DNA of 36,886 nt from an uncultured Oscillospiraceae bacterium (GTDB lineage: Bacteria > Bacillota > Clostridia > Oscillospirales > Oscillospiraceae), in contig CAKTGM010000017.1 in assembly GCA_934561515.1 (NCBI GenBank), positions 1 to 36,886 of the forward strand, written 5' to 3'. Within the stretch, counting starts at the first letter, position 1, and each line of letters begins with the position of its first letter. The notes under the pieces are model-generated. The model did not search any database and was not told the origin of the DNA. It saw only the letters and a program-made list of their open reading frames with translations. The translations under genes and the position numbers were made by a program. Positions 8,578-14,310 of this stretch are shown piece by piece.

Positions 8578-9147
8578 ATGAATAACAGCTTGTTTGTCAT
8601 AGAGCGCGCACGGGCAGAGGATGCAGCGGCCCTCTTGGATTATCTGAAAATCGTGGGCGGCGAAACCGAAAATCTCAGCTTCGGTGCAGAGGGAGTGCCG
8701 CTCGACCTTGAAACGGAGCAAGACTATCTGCGTTCGCAGTGCGAATCAGTGGACAATGTGCAGTATCTTGCCAAGGTATATGGCGAGATCATTGGCACGG
8801 CAAGTCTGAACCGCAAGCCCCGGCGCATGAGCCATCGCGGAGAGTTTGGTATCAGCCTGAAAAAAGCGTGGTGGGGCTGTGGCGCGGCATCCGCTCTGAT
8901 GGAAACAATTCTTGCCTTCGCCGGAGAAAACGGCTTTGAGCAGTTGAATCTGGAGGTGCGCAGCAGCAATGCCCGCGCCATCCATCTGTATGAGAAGTAC
9001 GGCTTTCGGAAGCTCTGTACATTTCCTCGTTTCTTCAAAATCAATGGAGAATATATTGATTTTGACCTGATGAACCTCGAGCTGAACACAGCAGACGACC
9101 ACATCGGGAGAAAAAACGAGATGAACGCAATTACCTCTGCCTATTGA
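8578..9147 (+). CDS. GNAT-family N-acetyltransferase
   Basis: 189 residues from ATG 8578, preceded by AAGGAAG. The GNAT fold is visible: an N-terminal strand (FVIERARAEDAAALLDYL), a central strand pair (YLAKVYGEIIGTASLN), motif A (EFGISLKKAWWGCGAASALME, acetyl-CoA pyrophosphate loop), and motif B (NLEVRSSNARAIHLYEKYGFRK). Length is usual for the family. It transfers an acetyl group from acetyl-CoA to an unknown amine, possibly a protein N-terminus as in RimJ-like members or a small molecule. The last ~20 residues look unrelated to the fold. Its stop codon lies inside the -35 element of the next promoter. Confidence 0.85.
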   Translation: MNNSLFVIERARAEDAAALLDYLKIVGGETENLSFGAEGVPLDLETEQDYLRSQCESVDNVQYLAKVYGEIIGTASLNRKPRRMSHRGEFGISLKKAWWGCGAASALMETILAFAGENGFEQLNLEVRSSNARAIHLYEKYGFRKLCTFPRFFKINGEYIDFDLMNLELNTADDHIGRKNEMNAITSAY

Positions 9148-9172
9148 TATACTGATTCTGAAGCGGTATAAT
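9144..9172 (+). promoter_or_regulatory. sigma-A promoter of the RNHCP gene
   Basis: TTGATA (9144-9149), a 17-nt spacer and TATAAT (9167-9172) make a near-consensus housekeeping promoter. Transcription would start near 9179, giving an untranslated leader of about 180 nt before the RNHCP start codon. Confidence 0.75.
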
Positions 9173-9178
9173 TTAGCG

Positions 9179-9362
9179 GGAGTAGTCTTTTGGCGACTAT
9201 CCAGCATCCAGACAGAAAAGATTTTAACAAAAAGACAAGGAGAATTTTTTGAAACTTACCACTTTATTACTGGAGCGTGTGGCCTGACCGGGAGGCCTGG
9301 CAAATTCATTCACACGCCATTCCTCCCGAAGAACAGACCACACATCTTCAGGAGGACTTCCA
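9179..9362 (+). promoter_or_regulatory. structured leader RNA of the RNHCP gene
   Basis: Between the promoter and the RNHCP start lies about 180 nt with no long gene. Visible elements are a hairpin near 9183-9200 (GTAGTC/GACTAT), a short open frame with its own ribosome binding site (9249-9287), and a two-layer stem. In that stem GCGTGTG 9275-9281 pairs with CACACGC 9311-9317, enclosing GGCCT 9281-9285 with AGGCC 9293-9297; the two stems share G9281 and so may be alternatives. The second stem overlaps the end of the small frame, as in translation-coupled attenuators. No intrinsic terminator is visible in the leader, so any control is more likely at translation or RNA stability. I cannot match it to a known riboswitch. 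Confidence 0.45.
9249..9287 (+). CDS. possible leader peptide of the RNHCP gene
   Basis: TTG 9249 follows AAGGAG (9237-9242) with a 6-nt spacer and would encode a 12-residue peptide (M)KLTTLLLERVA ending at TGA 9285-9287. The last codons lie in the first arm of the downstream stem, so ribosome position could alter folding. The peptide has a run of three leucine codons (TTA, TTA, CTG). Chance occurrence of so short a frame is quite possible. Confidence 0.35.
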   Translation: MKLTTLLLERVA

Positions 9363-9788
9363 ATGAACCGCGAAAACAAACGCAAAACCTTTGAAAAAGG
9401 GTACTATAAGACCCACGCCTGTCCCGACACATTTACCTGCAAGGTCTGCGGTAGACCTTGTGTGCCGGAATATGCAGGCAGCAACCACCGCAACCACTGC
9501 CCCAACTGTCTTTCAAGCCTTCATGTGGACATAGAACCCGGCGACCGGGCAAGTGACTGCGGCGGCATCATGGAGCCAATCGCTGTCTGGGTACGCAAGG
9601 GCGGAGAATGGGCGATCATTCACCGCTGCAAGCGCTGCGGTGCGCTTAGCTTCAACCGCGTGGCTGCGGACGACAACCCCATGAAGCTCATGAGCATCGC
9701 GATGAAGCCTCTTTGTGAGCCGCCGTTTCCGTTGGGGCGCATTGAGGAAATGACCGCGCTTATGGGCGGCGATGGGCAGATCAAATAA
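9363..9788 (+). CDS. RNHCP domain-containing protein
   Basis: 141 residues from ATG 9363 with AGGAGG 7 nt upstream. The signature R43-N44-H45-C46-P47 sits in SNHRNHCPNCLSSLH, which names the RNHCP domain. Cysteine pairs at C26/C29, C46/C49 and C89/C92 suggest zinc ribbons (CKVC, CPNC, CKRC). The protein is cytoplasmic with no signal or helix, and its function is unknown; the conserved zinc-ribbon look suggests nucleic-acid or ribosome contact, which is inference. It is a single-gene unit with its own promoter, a structured leader and a strong terminator, hinting at separate regulation. Confidence 0.85.
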   Translation: MNRENKRKTFEKGYYKTHACPDTFTCKVCGRPCVPEYAGSNHRNHCPNCLSSLHVDIEPGDRASDCGGIMEPIAVWVRKGGEWAIIHRCKRCGALSFNRVAADDNPMKLMSIAMKPLCEPPFPLGRIEEMTALMGGDGQIK

Positions 9789-9822
9789 GCCGAAAAATCT
9801 AATTCAAAGAGCCAGACGCAAA

Positions 9823-9865
9823 GACGCAGAGCTTTACCGGAAGGTATTGCTCTGCGTCACTTTTT
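9823..9865 (+). terminator. terminator of the RNHCP gene
   Basis: The perfect 10-bp arms GACGCAGAGC (9823-9832) and GCTCTGCGTC (9849-9858) are followed by ACTTTTT. It lies 35 nt past the RNHCP stop. Confidence 0.85.
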
Positions 9866-9883
9866 CAAAAGGAGTAAGTTATT

Positions 9884-10333
9884 ATGAAAAGCATTTCTGA
9901 ACAAAGGACATTTTGCAAGTGCAGCCGCAGGCTTCCCGCGAGCGGAAAAGCAATCATCACCGCTGCTTTTGCGGCAATGATGCTGCTCTCCCTCGTGGCC
10001 TGCGGAAAGCTACCGTTTCTCGGCAAAAGCGACCAAGACACTTCCGTTACGGAAAATACGGATAAATCGGTTGACACTATCCCTCCCGCAGATACAAGCA
10101 TTTCATCCGGCGGGGATACCGCAGAGGACAAAGATACCCCGGCGAACGAGGACGGCGCCGCTGATGACGCATGGAAAGCTGCGTTTGAAAAAAGTCTGCT
10201 GGAAAACTACGGCGTCAAGCCAGATCATTACGAGGAACTGGAAAACGGCGTATATCAGGTCTACGTAGAAATTGATGGAAAGGTTGTCCCCTATGTTGCG
10301 GTGGATTCTGCAACCGGAGACTACCACGGATAA
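9884..10333 (+). CDS. small lipoprotein of unknown function
   Basis: 149 residues from ATG 9884, with AAAGGAG about 9 nt upstream. The N-terminus is unusually long and basic before the hydrophobic core (27-36) and lipobox LVAC with Cys40. A disordered acidic linker (about 50-95, rich in D, T, S, E and P) leads to a compact C-terminal domain with the strand pattern ENGVYQVYVEIDGKVVPYVAVD. I do not recognise the domain. It is expected on the outer face of the membrane. It sits between two terminators, so it may need a weak promoter of its own. Confidence 0.7.
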   Translation: MKSISEQRTFCKCSRRLPASGKAIITAAFAAMMLLSLVACGKLPFLGKSDQDTSVTENTDKSVDTIPPADTSISSGGDTAEDKDTPANEDGAADDAWKAAFEKSLLENYGVKPDHYEELENGVYQVYVEIDGKVVPYVAVDSATGDYHG

Positions 10334-10347
10334 AGATGCCCGATGGC

Positions 10348-10394
10348 GAAAAAGGACTCTCTCTGTGGGAAATATACCCCGCAGAGAGAGTCCT
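10348..10394 (-). terminator. terminator, oriented for the truncated recombinase
   Basis: Long arms 10353-10369 and 10377-10394 (AGGACTCTCTCTG... with ...CAGAGAGAGTCCT). The T run lies on the minus-strand side (10349-10353), so it suits the minus-strand recombinase remnant. It may also stop plus-strand transcription from the lipoprotein at 9884. Confidence 0.7.
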
Positions 10395-10416
10395 CTGAGT
10401 TATAGGAATACTCGCG

Positions 10417-10527
10417 TCATATCTCCAGCATCCCCTGCAAGCCCGCGCTGGCGGCCTTTTTGTTCTTGTCGAAGGCGTGGGTGTAGATATCCAGCGTGGT
10501 GGAGGGCTGGCTGTGGCCGAGGATGCT
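10417..10527 (-). pseudogene. C-terminal fragment of a tyrosine recombinase/integrase
   Basis: 36 residues are readable on the minus strand: SILGHSQPSTTLDIYTHAFD and onward, ending GLQGMLEI at TGA 10419-10417. This is the conserved end of phage/ICE-type tyrosine recombinases, with the active-site His in LGHSQ and the nucleophile Tyr in LDIYTH. Everything upstream, including the catalytic Arg residues, is missing: at about 10525 the sequence becomes a plus-strand TetR-like end. It is a dead remnant of a mobile element and still has its terminator at 10353-10394. Confidence 0.8.
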
Positions 10528-10630
10528 CTACGGATGGATCGTGGAGTGGATGAAGCGAGGGATGCAGGAGAGCGGCACGGAGCTGGCGAAGATGTTTGAG
10601 GAAGCGCAGGGAGCCGGGATCAATCAATAA
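10526..10630 (+). pseudogene. C-terminal fragment of a TetR-type regulator
   Basis: 34 residues (LYGWIVEWMKRGMQESGTEL and onward, ending GINQ at TAA 10628-10630) resemble the last helix of TetR/AcrR-family ligand domains (YG-W-EW-x-x-G-M). The helix-turn-helix half is absent. It is joined head to head with the recombinase fragment, so both genes lost their 5' ends at the same junction. Confidence 0.5.
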
Positions 10631-10641
10631 GGGGATGCAGT

Positions 10642-10740
10642 ATGCAGAAAAAAGATATTCTGATTTTGTTGGCGGTCATAGCGGTGGCCGTTTTGCTGGG
10701 GGCAGTCTGCGGGAAACTGCTGCTGGACAATCTGATATGA
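10642..10740 (+). CDS. 32-residue single-helix membrane protein
   Basis: ATG 10642 follows AAGGGG with 7 nt spacing. The peptide MQKKDILILLAVIAVAVLLG and onward is one hydrophobic helix with a basic start. It ends in TGA overlapping the ATG of the esterase-like gene (ATGA). The frame, site and coupling support it as real; its function is unknown. Confidence 0.5.
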   Translation: MQKKDILILLAVIAVAVLLGAVCGKLLLDNLI

Positions 10741-11537
10741 AGAAAAGAACCAGAATTTTCATTTACTGCGCCGCATTTGCCGTGGCGTTTCTTGTCAGCG
10801 CGGTTGTCCGGATTGCGATGCTGGGCAGCGCCCCTAGGCGGCTGATTCAGGTGGAATGGAACGATTCTGCGGGAACCGTTTATAAGGACCTACCGTATGA
10901 AAATGACAGCGGTCACGGATATGATTTATATATCCCTGCCGGTTTGCGTTCGACGGAGGATCAACATCTGATCTTGCTCATCCACGGCGGGAGCTTCAAT
11001 TCCGGCGTAAAAGAGGACGGCGATGCGTGGTGTAAATTCTATGCGTCAAAAGGATATATCACCGCAACCGTAGACTACACTTTGCAGACACACGGACAGG
11101 ATGCGTCTATTTATCGGATGAATCAGGAAATAGAAGCTGCTGTCAGGGCCATTAAGCAGAAAGCAGAGGCTCTCGGCTATCGGATCACCGGAATAGCCCC
11201 CTGCGGCGTATCGGCTGGCGGAACGCTTGCAATGAATCTCGCATACAATGGAAATTCCGTGATCCCCGTCAAGTTTGTTTTCCAACTGTCTGCGCCAACT
11301 TACTTTGACCCAGCCGAATGGTCGCTGCTGATGCGAGTGGACAAGCTCAAAACGGAGAACGAGTTCTGCGAGATGATGACCGGCAAGAAGCTGGAGGACT
11401 ACAGTCAGGAAATCCGCAGTATCTCGCCTGCGTGCCTTGTGCGGGATGATGATAGAATAGCCGTAAAGCGGCTATTCTACTTGATCGCCGTTTTTCTCGC
11501 CCAGCGAGACCGGGCAACCGAAAAAGATGGCGAATGA
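10737..11537 (+). CDS. alpha/beta-hydrolase (esterase/lipase-like), C-terminally truncated
   Basis: 266 codons from ATG 10737, overlapping the previous stop by 4 nt. The start is a signal anchor (about 6-30). The oxyanion-hole motif HGGS lies at 83-86 and the nucleophile elbow G157-V-S159-A-G161 follows, both typical of BD-FAE/HSL-type esterases. The fold's last part, carrying the catalytic Asp and His, should follow ISPACLV (about 229-235). Instead, from about residue 238 (near 11448), the frame runs into an inverted repeat and an unrelated tail (IAVKRLFYLIAVFLAQRDRA). The enzyme is therefore probably inactive, cut at the right edge of the accessory region. Confidence 0.7.
   Translation: MKKRTRIFIYCAAFAVAFLVSAVVRIAMLGSAPRRLIQVEWNDSAGTVYKDLPYENDSGHGYDLYIPAGLRSTEDQHLILLIHGGSFNSGVKEDGDAWCKFYASKGYITATVDYTLQTHGQDASIYRMNQEIEAAVRAIKQKAEALGYRITGIAPCGVSAGGTLAMNLAYNGNSVIPVKFVFQLSAPTYFDPAEWSLLMRVDKLKTENEFCEMMTGKKLEDYSQEIRSISPACLVRDDDRIAVKRLFYLIAVFLAQRDRATEKDGE
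11455..11477. repeat. perfect inverted repeat at the esterase truncation point
   Basis: GAATAGCCG (11455-11463) and CGGCTATTC (11469-11477) are exact inverted copies around TAAAG. It starts just where the esterase loses similarity. It is not followed directly by a T run; TTTTT occurs about 14 nt later. It could be a terminator or a mobile-element end. Confidence 0.5.
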
Positions 11538-11551
11538 TACCATTGCTGCGT

Positions 11552-11586
11552 AAAAAAGCTGCCAAGAGCAGAATGCGCTTGGCAGC
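11552..11586 (-). terminator. terminator of the LysR gene
   Basis: GCTGCCAAG (11558-11566) and CTTGGCAGC (11578-11586) pair perfectly. On the minus strand the hairpin is followed by six T. It lies about 75 nt past the LysR stop. Confidence 0.8.
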
Positions 11587-11661
11587 AAAAATCTTATTTC
11601 ATTGTACTCTTGGCGGGGACGGTTCGGGCAGAAGGTCGGTCCTTTTGCTGTGCGGCGTATC

Positions 11662-12591
11662 TCAGGCGATGATGTCGTGCTTTCTCTTGCGCTTGCAGCT
11701 TTTCAGGAAATCGATGAACTTCTGCTCCGTGCGCGTGAAGCTGCGAGCGCGCAGGGTGATGAGATAGATGTCGCGCTTGAGCGCGCTGCGGTCCATCTCG
11801 AAGGCGAGCAGCGTGCCGCTTGCGACCTCCTGCTCCACGGCGAGCGCGGAGAGGATCGAAATGCCCACGCCGCCGACGACCATTCGCTTGATGGCCTCGG
11901 GGTCGTCCACGCGCGCGACGATGTCGAGCGAATCGGTCGGGAGGGAGAGACTTCTGAGGTAATTCTGCACGCTGCGGTCCGTGCCGGAGCCCTCCTCACG
12001 CGTCACCATCGGGCGGGTGAGCAGGTCGCGGCCGTAAGTGCCGCTCTCCTGCAGCTGGCGGTAATAGGAGGTGTTGGGCGTGACGAGCACGAGCTTGTCT
12101 TCGGCGAGGGGATAGTAGTCGATGGCGTTCGGCTCGCTGATCGCGCCGACGAAGCCGAGCGAGATCTCGCCGTCCTTGAGCATCTGGTGCACCTGCGCGC
12201 TGTCGCCCCGGCGGAGAGAATAGCGGAAATCCTTCTCCTTTTTGAGGAAGGCGGCAAGATACTCCGGCAGGAGGTACTGCCCCGGCACCGTGGACGCGCC
12301 GAGCGAGAGCGTCTGCCCCGCCTTTTCCGAGGCGAAGAGCGTGCGCAGCGTGTCGCAGTCGCCCAAGATGCGCTTGGCGATGGGGTAGACCTGCTCGCCG
12401 TCCGCCGTCAGGCGGACGTGGCGGCGGTTGCTGCGCACGAACAGCTCCTTGCCCAGCGCCTGTTCAAGCAGGCTGATGTGTGCGCTGATGGTCGACTGGT
12501 TGAAGAAGAGCTCCTCGGCGGCGCGGGTGAAGCCGCCGTATTCCACAACGGCGACGAAGACCTCGAGCTGCTTGAGACTGATATCGTTCAT
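11662..12591 (-). CDS. LysR-family transcriptional regulator
   Basis: 309 residues from ATG 12591; the frame stays open further upstream but the HTH begins at once from this start (MNDISLKQLEVFVAVVEYGG). The winged helix-turn-helix (FTRAAEELFFNQSTISAHISLLEQALG) covers about 15-45 and the effector-binding domain follows from about 90 (LSLGASTVPGQYLLPEYLAAF). Length is normal for the family. Sequence flavour (SLKQLEVFV...AEELF..QSTISAHIS; LRRGDSAQVHQMLKDGEISLGFVGA) resembles the CysL-like or selenium-associated LysR group, from memory. LysR proteins often control the divergent neighbour, here the M23 peptidase, but no metabolic target adjoins it. A terminator follows at 11552-11586. Confidence 0.9.
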   Translation of the reverse strand: MNDISLKQLEVFVAVVEYGGFTRAAEELFFNQSTISAHISLLEQALGKELFVRSNRRHVRLTADGEQVYPIAKRILGDCDTLRTLFASEKAGQTLSLGASTVPGQYLLPEYLAAFLKKEKDFRYSLRRGDSAQVHQMLKDGEISLGFVGAISEPNAIDYYPLAEDKLVLVTPNTSYYRQLQESGTYGRDLLTRPMVTREEGSGTDRSVQNYLRSLSLPTDSLDIVARVDDPEAIKRMVVGGVGISILSALAVEQEVASGTLLAFEMDRSALKRDIYLITLRARSFTRTEQKFIDFLKSCKRKRKHDIIA

Positions 12592-12699
12592 GGGGGAGAC
12601 CGCCTTTCCGAGATGCCGATACGGCAGAAACAATCTGGTAAAAATACTATCATAGGGGTATTTGAAATGCAAGCTCTATTATGGTTTTTTTCGATAATA

Positions 12700-12718
12700 A
12701 ATATTCAAGTCCAATATT
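12700..12718. promoter_or_regulatory. possible LysR operator in the divergent region
   Basis: AATATT (12700-12705), seven bases, then AATATT (12713-12718) form an AT-rich dyad of the T-N11-A type that LysR regulators bind. It lies about 110 nt upstream of the LysR start, in the 207-nt region between LysR and the divergent M23 gene. AT-rich spacers give such matches by chance. Confidence 0.25.
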
Positions 12719-12798
12719 AGGAAAATGCGGCGAAGGTATTTTTTTCGCCTTGTCCACATAGGCTGTTGGCAAAGAAGCAGCCGGGGAGGCGAGGGAAT

Positions 12799-13632
12799 AT
12801 GAAGCGGAGAGGATGGCGAGTCTCGGGGAAGCGCCGCAGACGCGCCGTACCGGGGCGGCAGCGCATGGCGCATGGCACGGCGGAGCGCCCTGCGCGCATG
12901 GCCGGGCAGATCGTTGTCTGCGGGGCGCTGTTCGTCGCGCTTGTGGGGCTCAAGCTCATGATGCCGGGGCATTTGAGCGAGCTGCGCGGCACGCTGGGGG
13001 AGTGGCTCGTGCGCGATGCGGACTTTGTCTCCGCCTTTTCCGCCGTCGGGCGCGCGGCGGCGGGGGAGCAGGCGTGGGGCGCGTCGCTTTCCGAAGCCTG
13101 CGCTGCGGTCTTCGGCGGCGAGGGCGGGGCGAAGGAGGTCTCGGGCGAGCTCGCCGGTGTCACCGTGCCGGAGCAGGACGTGTCCGGCTTTGTGAGCGAG
13201 CGCGCGCTGCCCGCGCAGGCCGTGGGCGAGCAGCGGATTCTGGGCTTTGCCTACGCCTGCCCGCTCGCGGGGGAGATGACCTCGCCCTTTGGCTGGCGCG
13301 AGGACCCCGTGAGCGGCGAGGAGCGCTTTCACTACGGCGTGGACATCGCGGGCGCGGAGGGCGCTGCCGTCTCCTGCTTTGCCGACGGCAGCGTCGGCAC
13401 GGTGGGGGAGAGCGCGCTGCTCGGCAATTATGTGACGGTCAACCACGATCTTGGCTTTTCAACGCTCTACGCCCATTGCAGCGCCGTTGCGGTGAGCGCG
13501 GGACAAAGCGTCAAAAAGGGCGAGGTCATCGCGTCGGTGGGCGCCACCGGCAACGCCACGGGGCCGCATCTGCACTTTGAAGTGCACGACGGCGGGCAGT
13601 ATCTCAATCCCGTCTATTATGTTGTTTCCTGA
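12799..13632 (+). CDS. M23 (LytM) peptidase, SpoIVFA-like
   Basis: 277 residues from ATG 12799, 9 nt after GGGGAGG. An arginine-rich cytoplasmic start (1-35) precedes one membrane helix (about 36-54), an extracytoplasmic linker, and a C-terminal LytM domain (about 155-277). Zinc and catalytic residues are all present: H178 and D182 (HYGVD), H226 (YAHC), H257 and H259 (GPHLHFEV). The next gene encodes a SpoIVFB-type protease and overlaps it by 14 nt, the same arrangement as spoIVFA-spoIVFB. This suggests a sporulation role in the mother cell, regulating pro-sigma-K processing. Unlike a purely regulatory SpoIVFA it may still cut peptidoglycan. No sigma-E promoter match was found. Confidence 0.75.
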   Translation: MKRRGWRVSGKRRRRAVPGRQRMAHGTAERPARMAGQIVVCGALFVALVGLKLMMPGHLSELRGTLGEWLVRDADFVSAFSAVGRAAAGEQAWGASLSEACAAVFGGEGGAKEVSGELAGVTVPEQDVSGFVSERALPAQAVGEQRILGFAYACPLAGEMTSPFGWREDPVSGEERFHYGVDIAGAEGAAVSCFADGSVGTVGESALLGNYVTVNHDLGFSTLYAHCSAVAVSAGQSVKKGEVIASVGATGNATGPHLHFEVHDGGQYLNPVYYVVS

Positions 13633-14239
13633 GCGCGGCGTACACGTTTCGGCAGGCTTTTTTCTGCTTGCCGCGCTTGCACTGATCGTCAGCCCCTGGG
13701 AGATCGCCGCGTCCGTCCTGCTGGCGGCGGCGATGCACGAATGCGGGCATCTTCTTGCGCTGAAAGCCTTTCGAGTGCCCGTGGAGGGGCTGCGCCTCAC
13801 GGCACTCGGCGCGGTGCTGTATGCGCGCGGGGCGCGGCGGCTCTCCTATGCGCGCGAGCTTGTCGTCACGCTCGCGGGCTGCGGCGTGAACCTTGCCTGC
13901 GGCTTTCTGATCGCCCTTGCCGCGCGGCGGCTTTCGTGGGAGGGGGGATTCCTTTTTGCGGGCGCGCATCTTCTGCTGGCAGCCTTCAACCTGCTGCCCA
14001 TCCCGCCGCTCGATGGCTCGCGTGCGCTCACGCTGCTTGTGTCGTTTTTCTTTGGCCCGGCGGCGGGAGACGCGGCGGCTGTGCTTGCGGGACTTTTCTT
14101 CGCCCTCGCGCTCGTGGGGGCAGGACTCTGCATCGCGGCGGAAACGGGTGGGGGCGTTCTTTTCCTGCTCGCCTCGCTCGCGCTGCTTTCCGGCCTTTTC
14201 CGGCAAGTGAGGCTTGCGAAACGGGAAAGAAAAGTGTAA
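13619..14239 (+). CDS. spoIVFB: SpoIVFB-type M50 site-2 protease
   Basis: 206 residues from ATG 13619, inside the end of the M23 gene (14-nt overlap). A hydrophobic protein with about six helices. The zinc motif is H40-E41-C42-G43-H44 in helix 2; the third ligand region is N124-LLPIPPL-D132-G. Both match SpoIVFB and other short M50 proteases without a PDZ domain. In Bacillus SpoIVFB cleaves pro-sigma-K at the forespore membrane, with SpoIVFA (and BofA) holding it inactive. Position after the M23 gene supports that reading; a related M50 protease with another substrate cannot be excluded. Confidence 0.8.
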   Translation: MLFPERGVHVSAGFFLLAALALIVSPWEIAASVLLAAAMHECGHLLALKAFRVPVEGLRLTALGAVLYARGARRLSYARELVVTLAGCGVNLACGFLIALAARRLSWEGGFLFAGAHLLLAAFNLLPIPPLDGSRALTLLVSFFFGPAAGDAAAVLAGLFFALALVGAGLCIAAETGGGVLFLLASLALLSGLFRQVRLAKRERKV

Positions 14240-14281
14240 GATAGCTGAAAATGGTTTCTTATGCCCATTTTCGGCTATCTT
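14238..14281 (+). terminator. terminator-like hairpin after spoIVFB
   Basis: Seventeen-base arms 14238-14254 and 14265-14281 (AAGATAGCTGAAAATGG with CCATTTTCGGCTATCTT) pair with one G-T. The hairpin starts inside the spoIVFB stop codon and is followed by a T-rich but not pure tract (ATTTCTATTTC). It separates the gene from the radical SAM gene. Confidence 0.65.
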
Positions 14282-14310
14282 ATTTCTATTTCGACACAAG
14301 GGAGAACACT

